Shown: positions 1 through 5,095 of the stretch, in pieces
How positions within the stretch are numbered: position 1 is the stretch's first letter
Layout of the letters: each line of letters opens with the position of its first letter
Origin: Oscillospiraceae bacterium
GTDB taxonomy: Bacteria; Bacillota_A; Clostridia; Oscillospirales; WRJC01
Direction of reading: 5' to 3'
Length of the DNA stretch: 5,095 bases
Assembly: GCA_009785015.1 (NCBI GenBank)
Contig: WQXD01000265.1
Coordinates: 1-5,095, forward strand
Translations under genes and position numbers: made by a program
Notes under the pieces: model-generated
Told to the model about the DNA's origin: nothing
Database searches by the model: none
Seen by the model: only the letters and a program-made list of their open reading frames with translations

Positions 1-13
1 ATTTTTTGAACAT
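1..13 (-). CDS. Possible start of a further downstream gene (partial)
   Basis: An ATG at 13-11 on the minus strand begins 13 bases after the stop codon of the zinc-ribbon gene and would read Met-Phe-Lys-Lys before leaving the window. A GGGAA stretch lies only a few bases upstream, which is close for a good ribosome binding site. Four codons give no information on function. It is listed because the spacing would fit a sixth gene in the same transcript. It may equally be a chance ATG in a 3' untranslated region. Confidence 0.2.
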
Positions 14-26
14 ATTTCCCATCTGA

Positions 27-1475
27 CTAAATCTGAGGATTCATCGGCGCGCCGAATATTATCCCGGCGGTCATGCCCGCCGCGAAGATTGTTATAATTA
101 CGGCGAATACAGCCCCCGTGACCAACAGTCCCTTCGGCGCTTTCGCATTCTTTCCGAAACAGGCGGCCGCGCAAAAAACCTGAAGCACCGCGCCCGCCGC
201 CCCGCCTGCGGTAAATGCCATAAATATCCCGGCCTGATGCGACGCGAATTTGAATACTCCGTACGTATCCAGCGCGCCCGTAAAAAATATGACAAAGGCA
301 CTCACAAGCCCGACAATGGAAAACACTTTAAAAACAACCGAAACCCGTCTTTTTTCGCGCGGCGGCTCATTCGGGATGAGTTTCCATGCGCCTATCAGCG
401 TCATGCCCGTGATAAAAGGGTTGACAAGCACAGTGAGCGAAAACAGTATATCACGAAACGCCAAAACGTTCAGCTGCCTTCTTTGCAGAAACGGTATCAA
501 AAGGCTGTTGACGTTAATTTGTAAATTGGCAAAGAAAATGAGCCCTATGGCCATCAAAATTACCGGATAACCCGAGCGTTTGGAAGCGAGCAGCTGAATA
601 TAGCCGAAAATGCCGATAGAGATTAGGACAAAGAGAACAAAAGCGTTATCTCTTAACGGCATTTTGCCTCTGTTCGCTATTTCGATGACATTCTGCGCGA
701 CCAGACTGACCGCTGAAAAAACGGCGCATACCGAAAACCAGATTTTATGGCCCGCGCCTGTCTGTATCCTATAACTTCGCACAGCGCAGAACATATTGAC
801 CGCAATCAGCGAAAGAAACAGCGCGGCGGCATTTACAAGTGAAAGCAGGGTATTTACAAAAGCATGGAAAAAGTCGACATTGGGCAGTATTATATTGCGT
901 ATGAAAATATGGGCGATAAGGGCTCCCGCGCTTATCAGCCCTGTATAAAACGCCCGTTTTTTCATGTCCGTTTTAAATATCAGCGGCGATATGACGCCGA
1001 TCGCGAAAACAATCGCGGAAAAGATAAGGCAGAACACAAATCTCCCGTCGGTAAATAACAAACCAACGGCTCTTGACGGAATATATTGCGCCGTTGCCAT
1101 CAGTATGCGGGACATGACGGATATATACGCGCTTAAAAACGAAGCAAGCAGCAATATTCCGCCCGCGTATATTTTATGCTTTGTTTTGCCGCTTATCATC
1201 AGATAAAGGGCGCAGCCCGCCAAAAAATAAAACAGCAGACCGCAGGCAGCCTGATTGACATGCCACTCCCAAAAAAAGCTTGTCAAAAGCATAATAATCA
1301 TAGCGGCAGCAGCCAGCCATACCGCCCAAAACGGGTTTGCCTCCAATGCCGCCGGCATTGCCGAGATTTCGGCCTGCCGCCAAAAATTCGGCGCGGGACT
1401 CAATACCGGCTCCCCGCAGTTTCTGCAAAATTTGGCGTCGGCGCGCAGCAGATATCCGCATTTTGAACAATTCAT
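27..1475 (-). CDS. Zinc-ribbon domain polytopic membrane protein of unknown function
   Basis: This 482-residue protein opens with a short treble-clef-type zinc ribbon. Cys3 and Cys6 (CSKC) pair with Cys17 and Cys20 (CRNC), followed by GEP, the usual bacterial zinc-ribbon layout at a protein N-terminus. After a short linker (about 22-47) the rest is strongly hydrophobic. I count roughly 12 or 13 membrane segments, near 49-67, 75-94, 103-121, 144-167, 175-196, 205-230, 244-263, 277-296, 302-320, 340-366, 377-400, 411-440 and 449-475. Charged loops such as 369-377 separate some of them. I recognise no transporter or enzyme motif. The ATG at 1475 is supported by a Shine-Dalgarno sequence 8 bases upstream. 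The gene lies 35 bases after pstB on the same strand with no visible terminator, so it is probably the fifth gene of the pst transcript. Its base composition looks more AT-rich than that of the pst genes. That the zinc ribbon binds zinc is inferred from the cysteine pattern. A phosphate-related role rests only on position. Confidence 0.85.
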   Translation of the reverse strand: MNCSKCGYLLRADAKFCRNCGEPVLSPAPNFWRQAEISAMPAALEANPFWAVWLAAAAMIIMLLTSFFWEWHVNQAACGLLFYFLAGCALYLMISGKTKHKIYAGGILLLASFLSAYISVMSRILMATAQYIPSRAVGLLFTDGRFVFCLIFSAIVFAIGVISPLIFKTDMKKRAFYTGLISAGALIAHIFIRNIILPNVDFFHAFVNTLLSLVNAAALFLSLIAVNMFCAVRSYRIQTGAGHKIWFSVCAVFSAVSLVAQNVIEIANRGKMPLRDNAFVLFVLISIGIFGYIQLLASKRSGYPVILMAIGLIFFANLQINVNSLLIPFLQRRQLNVLAFRDILFSLTVLVNPFITGMTLIGAWKLIPNEPPREKRRVSVVFKVFSIVGLVSAFVIFFTGALDTYGVFKFASHQAGIFMAFTAGGAAGAVLQVFCAAACFGKNAKAPKGLLVTGAVFAVIITIFAAGMTAGIIFGAPMNPQI

Positions 1476-1483
1476 AAAATGAC

Positions 1484-1491
1484 ATCACCCT
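1484..1491 (-). promoter_or_regulatory. Ribosome binding site of the zinc-ribbon membrane protein gene
   Basis: The minus strand reads AGGGTGAT here, matching much of the extended anti-Shine-Dalgarno complement (AGGAGGTGAT), with 8 bases to the ATG at 1475. It decides the start, because the first cysteine of the zinc ribbon is only two codons into the gene and no other in-frame start has such a site. Confidence 0.65.
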
Positions 1492-1510
1492 TTTAAATTA
1501 CAGACGCTTT

Positions 1511-2263
1511 TTATCCGAAACGCCCCGTGATATAATCGTTTGTCCGCTTGTCTTTGGGGTTGGAAAAAATATCGGCGTTCGCGCCTTCCTCTATCAGTTC
1601 CCCCATGAAAAAAAACGCTATCCTGTCGCAGACGCGCCCGGCCTGCTGCACATTGTGCGGCGCGAGCACAATAGTAAATTTTTCTTTGAGCTTCGTCAGG
1701 GAATCCTCTATCTTGGCAGTCGATATCGGGTCGAGCCCCGAACACGGCCTGTCCAACAAGATCACTTCGGGGTCGAGCGCGAGCACCCTCGCCATGCATA
1801 CGCGCTGCTGCTGCCCGCCGGAAAGCGAACCTGCGGGCACGTTGAGCCTGTCTTTGATTTCGTCCCAGATGGCCGCTTCGCCAAGCGCGCGCTCGACCGT
1901 ATCGGCGAGGGCCTTTTTGTTTTTTACGCCGCTCGCCCTCGGGCCGTAGGCCACATTGTCAAAAACAGACATGGGCAGCGGCGTGGGGATATCGAAAACC
2001 ATGCCCACCCTGCGGCGCAGTTCCGTCAGATTGACGTCCGGCTCGAGGATGTTTTTGCCGTCCATTATTATCTCGCCTTCCACGCGGCTCTCGGAATTCA
2101 AGTCGCTCAGGCGGTTCAGCGCGCGCAGCAGCGTGGTTATCCCGCTGTTCGCCGGGCCGAGTGCTCCGAGTATCTCGTTTGCCCGGATTTCAAGATTCAG
2201 ATTTTTGAGCGCGTGTTTGTCCTTGTAATGGAAATTCAAATTCCTGACGATTATTTTTGCCAT
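1511..2263 (-). CDS. pstB: Phosphate ABC transporter ATP-binding protein PstB, with degenerate nucleotide-binding motifs
   Basis: This 250-residue protein has the normal PstB length and would form the cytoplasmic nucleotide-binding homodimer that drives PstC/PstA. PstB identity rests on family-typical stretches: VGMVF at 86-90, PMSVFDNVAYGPR at 97-109, LDPISTAKIE at 177-186 and HNVQQAGRV at 203-211. Motifs in order are the A-loop aromatic Tyr13, Walker A at 36-44 (GPANSGITT), Q-loop near 91, signature LSGGQQQR at 147-154, Walker B at 166-171 (EVILLD), D-loop LDP at 177-179 and H-loop His203. Three key residues depart from the canonical ATPase. The Walker A lysine is Ile42 (codon ATA at 2140-2138), the Q-loop glutamine is Asp91 (1993-1991) and the catalytic glutamate is Arg172 (1750-1748). 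Thr before the H-loop His is Pro202. The signature, Walker B aspartate and switch histidine remain. The ATG at 2263 lies 4 bases after the pstA stop, with AAGG 7 bases upstream inside the pstA end. The frame is undamaged. Membership of the PstB family is secure; ATP hydrolysis is not. Confidence 0.92.
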   Translation of the reverse strand: MAKIIVRNLNFHYKDKHALKNLNLEIRANEILGALGPANSGITTLLRALNRLSDLNSESRVEGEIIMDGKNILEPDVNLTELRRRVGMVFDIPTPLPMSVFDNVAYGPRASGVKNKKALADTVERALGEAAIWDEIKDRLNVPAGSLSGGQQQRVCMARVLALDPEVILLDRPCSGLDPISTAKIEDSLTKLKEKFTIVLAPHNVQQAGRVCDRIAFFFMGELIEEGANADIFSNPKDKRTNDYITGRFG

Positions 2264-2267
2264 CTTC

Positions 2268-3098
2268 CTACCTTTTTTTTTCTGTAAACCGGTTGATCAA
2301 CATATTCGCGGCCACATTTATGATAAAAATCAATATAATCAAAAGGGCCGCCGTGCCGTAGGCGTTTTCCATCGATATGCCCTCCCTGGCGAGTATATAG
2401 AAGTGGACGGCCATGGTCCGTGTGGGGGACCACAGCGAATCGGGCATGCGGAGCGCCGAGCCCGCAGTCAGAACGACGGCGGCGGTTTCGGCCACGCAGC
2501 GCCCCACGCTCAAAATGAGGCCGTTGGCGATCCCGCGCAGCGCCGAAGGGAACACCACCTTGGAGATCGTCTGCCATTTGGTCGCCCCGAGCGAGAAACT
2601 GACTTCGCGGTATGACTCCGGCACCGTGCGTATCGCCTCTTCCGCGGTGCGGATCAAAGTGGGCAGAATCATCACCGCGAGCGTCAGGGCCCCGGAGAGA
2701 ACGGACCACCCGATTCCCATATACTGCACAAAAAATATGAACCCGAACAGCCCGTACACAATCGACGGTATCCCCGCCAGCGAATTGGCGCAGAACCTGA
2801 TTATCTTGGTGACGATGTTTTCTTTGGTATATTCCGCCAGATAGAACGCCGTGCCGATGCCGAAAGGCGCAGCGATCAAAACGGCTGCGGCGGTCACGAG
2901 CAGGGTGCCCACGATGGTGGAGGAAATACCCCCTTCTTTTCCCATGTTTTTCGGGATTTGAGTCAAAAACTCAAAACTGATCACCGGGATCCCCTTTGCC
3001 AGTATGTAAATTATCACATAGGCGAGCGTCGCCAGCACGAGCACGGCGGCTGCCCAGATAACTGTTTTGGCTATTTTTTGACCGGTACGCGGACTCAT
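2268..3098 (-). CDS. pstA: Phosphate ABC transporter permease PstA
   Basis: This 276-residue inner-membrane permease would pair with PstC to form the phosphate channel. Six hydrophobic segments are visible, near 11-34, 60-82, 106-128, 132-150, 187-210 and 247-268. The cytoplasmic coupling helix (EAA-type loop) spans about 153-190, with EEAIRTVPESYRE, then LGATKWQTI and VVFPSALRGI; this is where PstB docks. The conserved GRCVAETAAV stretch (199-208) holds the Arg200/Glu204 pair typical of the Pst permeases. The segment after it (LRMPDSLWSPTRTMAVHFY, 216-234) is also typical of PstA. The length is close to that of known PstA proteins. The ATG at 3098 follows the pstC stop by 19 bases. Its ribosome binding site is weak: AAAGGA lies 14 bases upstream and a GAGAAAAGA purine run is closer. 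The 3' end carries a run of nine A just before the stop (see findings). Confidence 0.94.
   Translation of the reverse strand: MSPRTGQKIAKTVIWAAAVLVLATLAYVIIYILAKGIPVISFEFLTQIPKNMGKEGGISSTIVGTLLVTAAAVLIAAPFGIGTAFYLAEYTKENIVTKIIRFCANSLAGIPSIVYGLFGFIFFVQYMGIGWSVLSGALTLAVMILPTLIRTAEEAIRTVPESYREVSFSLGATKWQTISKVVFPSALRGIANGLILSVGRCVAETAAVVLTAGSALRMPDSLWSPTRTMAVHFYILAREGISMENAYGTAALLIILIFIINVAANMLINRFTEKKR
2273..2281 (-). repeat. A9 homopolymer at the 3' end of pstA
   Basis: The pstA coding strand has nine consecutive A residues here, encoding the Lys-Lys near the C-terminus, followed by AGG and the TAG stop. Removing one A gives an open frame that continues through GGT AGG AAG into the ATG of pstB, so PstA would be fused to PstB. 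Adding one A gives a short extension ending in VGRWQK. Runs of this length can cause transcriptional slippage and are also prone to sequencing error. Confidence 0.9.
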
Positions 3099-3100
3099 AT

Positions 3101-3130
3101 ATCTTTTCTCAATCCTTTCAATCTTTTCTC
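3101..3130. repeat. Short direct repeat at the pstC-pstA junction
   Basis: The 10-base word ATCTTTTCTC occurs at 3101-3110 and again at 3121-3130, 20 bases apart, spanning the pstC stop and the leader of pstA. On the coding strand it reads as two purine-rich GAGAAAAGAT blocks. The downstream copy is probably part of the pstA ribosome-binding region. No further function is evident. Confidence 0.5.
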
Positions 3131-3963
3131 GCGATATACTGCGCGGCGCTGTTTAAGATCATGATGAGCAAAAACAAGACGATGCCCGTGGCAAACAGGG
3201 CCTCCCTGTGCGCGCCCTCGGCGTATCCCATTTCGATCCCTATATTCGTGGTCAGCGTCCTGACGGGGTCCAGAATCGACTCGGGCATGGCGACCGCGTT
3301 TCCCAGCACCATAATCACCGCCATCGTCTCCCCGATTGCGCGCCCCACGCCCAAAATCACCGAGGCGACAATCCCCGATTTGGCCGAGGGCAGAAGCACC
3401 GAGCGGATCGCCTGCCAGTGCGTCATGCCCAGGGCGAGCGCGCCCGACTTGTACTGAGGCGGGAGGCTGAGTATCGAAACTTCGGATATGCTGATCACCG
3501 TCGGCAGGATCATGATGGCCAATATCACCGAACCCGCCAGTATGCTCAGCCCCGGGCCGCCCAGATAGTCCCGTATCAGCGGCACGATGAATACAAGCCC
3601 CCAAAACCCGTAAACCACCGACGGTATCCCCGCCAGCAGCTGTATGGCGGGCCTGAATATATTTCTTACGGTCGCCGGGGCGAATTCCGCCAAAAAAATG
3701 CTGCAGCAGATTCCCACGGGCACCCCGATGACCGCCGCCCCCAAAGTCACCGAAAGCGACCCGGCTATCATCGGGAAAATTCCGTATTTTCCCTGGCTCG
3801 GCGCCCACTCCATTCCGAAAACAAATTTGAGGATGCCCACCTTTCCGATGATGGGCGCACCCTGCACCACGATAAACACCGTGATCAAAACAAGCGCGGA
3901 TATGGAGGAGAGCGCGAGCGCGAAGAATATGCGCCCCGATAATTTTTCCTTGAATTTTTTCAT
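3118..3963 (-). CDS. pstC: Phosphate ABC transporter permease PstC
   Basis: From the ATG at 3963 this is a 281-residue inner-membrane permease, partner of PstA. A GTG at 3981 would add six residues (287 aa). I prefer the ATG because GGGGAAG lies 9 bases before it, whereas the GTG overlaps that site and has none of its own. Membrane segments lie near 12-34, 62-88, 105-130, 138-158, 200-220 and 256-275. PstC-type marks include AGIPSVVYGFWGL (111-123), the EAA-type coupling loop with SLPPQYKSGALALGMTHWQAI (166-186) and LPSAKSGI (191-198). GRAIGETMAVIMVLGN (207-222) follows, with Arg208 and Glu212. The equivalent Arg/Glu region has been reported as needed for phosphate transport in E. coli PstC (from memory). 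It starts 27 bases after the pstS stop and ends 19 bases before pstA, consistent with translation from one mRNA. Confidence 0.94.
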   Translation of the reverse strand: MKKFKEKLSGRIFFALALSSISALVLITVFIVVQGAPIIGKVGILKFVFGMEWAPSQGKYGIFPMIAGSLSVTLGAAVIGVPVGICCSIFLAEFAPATVRNIFRPAIQLLAGIPSVVYGFWGLVFIVPLIRDYLGGPGLSILAGSVILAIMILPTVISISEVSILSLPPQYKSGALALGMTHWQAIRSVLLPSAKSGIVASVILGVGRAIGETMAVIMVLGNAVAMPESILDPVRTLTTNIGIEMGYAEGAHREALFATGIVLFLLIMILNSAAQYIARKD

Positions 3964-3972
3964 TTTTGTTGA

Positions 3973-3979
3973 CTTCCCC
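3973..3979 (-). promoter_or_regulatory. Ribosome binding site deciding the pstC start
   Basis: The minus strand reads GGGGAAG, 9 bases upstream of the ATG at 3963. It overlaps the first codons of the longer GTG-started reading, so it argues for the shorter protein. Confidence 0.55.
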
Positions 3980-3990
3980 ACGGTAAAATT

Positions 3991-4875
3991 TTAGTGACTT
4001 ATGCTTTGGGCGCTCGGGATGAGCCCTTCCCCCGCCAGTATTTTCTGCCCCGGCTCGGAGAGGGTGAACCCGATAAACTGCCCGGTCAGGGCCTCGAGCC
4101 CCTCTTTTTCATCGGCAACCGCGACAAACAAAAACGGCCTGAACAGCCCGTAGGCGCCATTTTCGATATTTTCAAACGACGCCTCGATTCCCCCCAAAAA
4201 AAGCGCCTTGACTTCTTTCTGGCCCGGTTCGGGCTTGACCAAACCCAAGGAGATAAATCCTATGGAATTGGGGTCGTCTGCCACAAGCAGCCTGACCGCC
4301 CCGTTTGAATCCTGCACGATGGCCTTCGGCGTTATGGACTCCTCCCCCATGACAAGCTGCGCGAACGCGTCCCGGGTACCGGAGCCTTCTTCGCGCGTGA
4401 TCACGTGGATGGCGGCGTTTTGCCCTCCCACTTGCTGCCAGTTTGTCACCCGGGCGCTGTAAATTGCCCGGATCTGGTCGAGGGTGAGGTCCGAAACCGG
4501 GTTTTTGGGGTTGACTATGACGGCGAGGCCGTCTTTGGCGATCTCATAAACCAGCAGTTTTTTGCCCGTATTCGCCAGCGCCTCCATTTCGGCCTCCTTG
4601 AGCTCCCGCGAGCTCATCCCTATTTCGGCGATACCCGCGACCACGCTTGAAATGCCCGCGGAGGACCCCCCTCCCTGAATTTCGACTTCCAGTTCGGGAT
4701 ACAAAACATGGTACGCCTCCGCCAGCACCTCGGCGTAAGGCTGCACCGAAGTCGATCCGGCCGCGACGATGGAATCCCGGGAGGCGCCGCACGACGGCGC
4801 CGAAACAAGAGCGGTCAAAACGGACAAAACCGATATGAGGGCGGCGGTCAGTTTTTTTGCAAACGAATAATTCAT
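3991..4875 (-). CDS. pstS: Phosphate-binding lipoprotein PstS
   Basis: This 294-residue substrate-binding protein would capture phosphate outside the cytoplasmic membrane and hand it to PstC/PstA. The N-terminus has Lys7-Lys8, a hydrophobic core (about 9-24) and Cys29 in the context SAPSC, a signal peptide with a poor but possible lipobox, followed by Gly-Ala-Ser. Binding-site marks are AGSTSV (39-44), GGGSSAG (68-74), IGMSSREL (85-92) and REEGSGTRDAF (161-171), whose Ser-Gly-Thr-Arg residues normally hold phosphate. FENIENGAYGLFRPFLFV (234-251) is typical of the PBP-like family's second domain. The length matches short Gram-positive-type PstS rather than the longer E. coli form. An in-frame TTG at 4878 precedes the chosen ATG, but AGGGGA is 5 bases from the ATG and only 2 from the TTG, so the ATG is preferred. 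It is the first gene of the operon, behind a good promoter at 4936-4964. Confidence 0.95.
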   Translation of the reverse strand: MNYSFAKKLTAALISVLSVLTALVSAPSCGASRDSIVAAGSTSVQPYAEVLAEAYHVLYPELEVEIQGGGSSAGISSVVAGIAEIGMSSRELKEAEMEALANTGKKLLVYEIAKDGLAVIVNPKNPVSDLTLDQIRAIYSARVTNWQQVGGQNAAIHVITREEGSGTRDAFAQLVMGEESITPKAIVQDSNGAVRLLVADDPNSIGFISLGLVKPEPGQKEVKALFLGGIEASFENIENGAYGLFRPFLFVAVADEKEGLEALTGQFIGFTLSEPGQKILAGEGLIPSAQSISH

Positions 4876-4880
4876 CAAAG

Positions 4881-4886
4881 TCCCCT
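4881..4886 (-). promoter_or_regulatory. Ribosome binding site of pstS
   Basis: The minus strand reads AGGGGA, 5 bases upstream of the ATG at 4875. The spacing favours this ATG over the adjacent TTG at 4878. Confidence 0.65.
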
Positions 4887-4935
4887 GAATGTGTAAATTT
4901 TTAAATATATATCAAACCATTGACAAGTTTTTTTC

Positions 4936-4964
4936 ATTATATCACAAAAAAGCGCAAAATTCAA
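4936..4964 (-). promoter_or_regulatory. Promoter of the pst operon (extended -10)
   Basis: On the minus strand a perfect TATAAT (4941-4936) is preceded by TG one base upstream (TGATATAAT), an extended -10. A -35-like TTGAAT (4964-4959, four of six consensus bases) lies 17 bases away. Transcription would begin near 4929, giving a leader of about 54 bases before pstS. The weak -35 with a strong -10 fits a promoter helped by an activator bound just upstream, where a direct repeat is found at 4967-4982. Confidence 0.7.
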
Positions 4965-4966
4965 CA

Positions 4967-4982
4967 GATAAAATCGGATAAA
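4967..4982 (-). promoter_or_regulatory. Candidate Pho-box-like direct repeat upstream of the pst promoter
   Basis: On the minus strand TTTATC occurs twice with a 4-base spacer (TTTATC-CGAT-TTTATC), a 10-base period, ending 2 bases before the -35. Each half matches five of six positions of the Bacillus PhoP half-site TT(A/C/T)A(C/T)A, as I recall it, and the placement at about -38 to -53 suits an activator of the PhoB/PhoP type. Neither the regulator nor its gene is visible here, and in AT-rich DNA such repeats can arise by chance. Confidence 0.4.
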
Positions 4983-5019
4983 CTAAAAATATTTTTTCGC
5001 GCCGCCCGATTCAAAATTA

Positions 5020-5047
5020 TTGACATGGTTTGACGCTGTGTGATAAA
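5020..5047 (+). promoter_or_regulatory. Plus-strand promoter of the divergent gene
   Basis: A perfect TTGACA -35 (5020-5025) is followed after 16 bases by GATAAA (5042-5047, four of six consensus bases), with TG at 5039-5040 giving an extended -10. Transcription would start near 5054, about 35 bases before the ATG at 5089. The -35 also forms TTGACA-TGGT-TTGACG (5020-5035), a 10-base-period repeat similar in form to a Pho box. Confidence 0.6.
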
Positions 5048-5078
5048 ACCCGAGTTTCAAGTGAGAAGTAGCAAAAAA

Positions 5079-5095
5079 GGGAGGAAAAATGGGGA
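5079..5095 (+). CDS. Start of a divergent gene, with its ribosome binding site (partial)
   Basis: A strong GGGAGG Shine-Dalgarno sequence (5079-5084) is followed after four A by ATG at 5089-5091 and GGG, so the protein begins Met-Gly before leaving the window. The coding part is 5089 onward. The promoter at 5020-5047 supports a real gene. Two codons give no product. A Pho regulator or another phosphate gene would fit the context, but nothing here shows it. Confidence 0.5.

Larger units (their letters stand above)
4912..5033. repeat. Nine-base inverted repeat across the divergent intergenic region
   Basis: TCAAACCAT at 4912-4920 and its reverse complement ATGGTTTGA at 5025-5033 lie 104 bases apart. 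The first copy is in the start of the pst leader, just downstream of its promoter. The second lies in the spacer of the plus-strand promoter, directly after the -35. Both copies are preceded, in their own orientation, by a TTG-CA-like hexamer (TTGTCA on the minus strand, TTGACA on the plus strand). This could be a pair of operator sites for one regulator acting on both transcripts; chance similarity is possible. Confidence 0.4.

Noticed and set aside
1476..1510. Possible terminator between pstB and the zinc-ribbon gene.
   Set aside because: The 35 bases contain no GC-rich inverted repeat or following T run on the minus strand, so read-through is more likely.
1511..2263. pstB as a pseudogene because its catalytic residues are lost.
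   Set aside because: The frame is intact at full length, the ribosome binding site and operon spacing are normal, and the signature, D-loop, H-loop and family-specific stretches are conserved, which suggests continued selection.
1655..2287. A 210-codon plus-strand open frame opposite pstB.
   Set aside because: It lies wholly antisense to a clearly conserved gene, its translation is Arg/His/Gly-rich with no recognisable motif, and it lacks a clear ribosome binding site. It is explained by codon bias of pstB.
2251..2709. A 152-codon minus-strand frame overlapping pstA and running past its stop.
   Set aside because: It is an alternative frame of pstA with low-complexity Arg/Gly content. Only its last codons matter, as the product of a possible one-base insertion at the A9 run.
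3095..3808. A 237-codon minus-strand frame overlapping pstC.
   Set aside because: It is a Gly/Arg-rich alternative frame of pstC, whose own frame has unmistakable permease features.
3208..3942. A 244-codon plus-strand open frame opposite pstC.
   Set aside because: The composition is dominated by Arg, His and Gln, typical of an antisense reading of a membrane-protein gene. It contains no hydrophobic segments or motifs.
4985..4996. Perfect 12-base AT palindrome AAAAATATTTTT between the two promoters.
   Set aside because: A pure A/T palindrome in AT-rich DNA is expected by chance and makes a weak hairpin. At most it adds curvature or acts as an UP-like element.

Overview
The window carries a complete phosphate-specific ABC transporter operon on the minus strand, in the order pstS, pstC, pstA, pstB (about 4875 down to 1511). 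A fifth co-directional gene, for a zinc-ribbon polytopic membrane protein (1475 down to 27), follows 35 bases later. Intergenic gaps are only 4 to 35 bases and I see no terminator hairpin between genes, so all five probably share one transcript. The promoter lies in an AT-rich 213-base intergenic region (4876-5088). A second, plus-strand promoter and a strong ribosome binding site in the same region point to a divergent gene that starts at 5089 and runs off the window.

How the genes work together: PstS is an exported, probably lipid-anchored, phosphate-binding protein. It would deliver phosphate to the PstC/PstA channel, which is normally energised by a PstB homodimer. The zinc-ribbon membrane protein sits where phoU is often found in such operons; its function is unknown.

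The most notable feature is PstB. Its overall fold signals and ABC signature motif are well preserved, yet three positions normally essential for ATP binding and hydrolysis are altered. The Walker A lysine is Ile42, the Q-loop glutamine is Asp91, and the catalytic glutamate after Walker B is Arg172. The reading frame is intact and the rest of the protein is conserved. A diverged PstB-like subfamily is therefore more likely than a decaying pseudogene, but canonical ATPase activity is doubtful. A second oddity is a run of nine A at the end of pstA: loss of one A would fuse PstA in frame to PstB.

Organism: a bacterium of moderate GC content, with sigma70/sigmaA-type promoters, Shine-Dalgarno-led genes and AT-rich intergenic DNA. 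The N-terminal zinc ribbon fused to a membrane domain is common in Firmicutes/Clostridia-like anaerobes, but the sequence alone does not settle the phylum. I see no RNA genes, CRISPR arrays, insertion sequences or prophage features.
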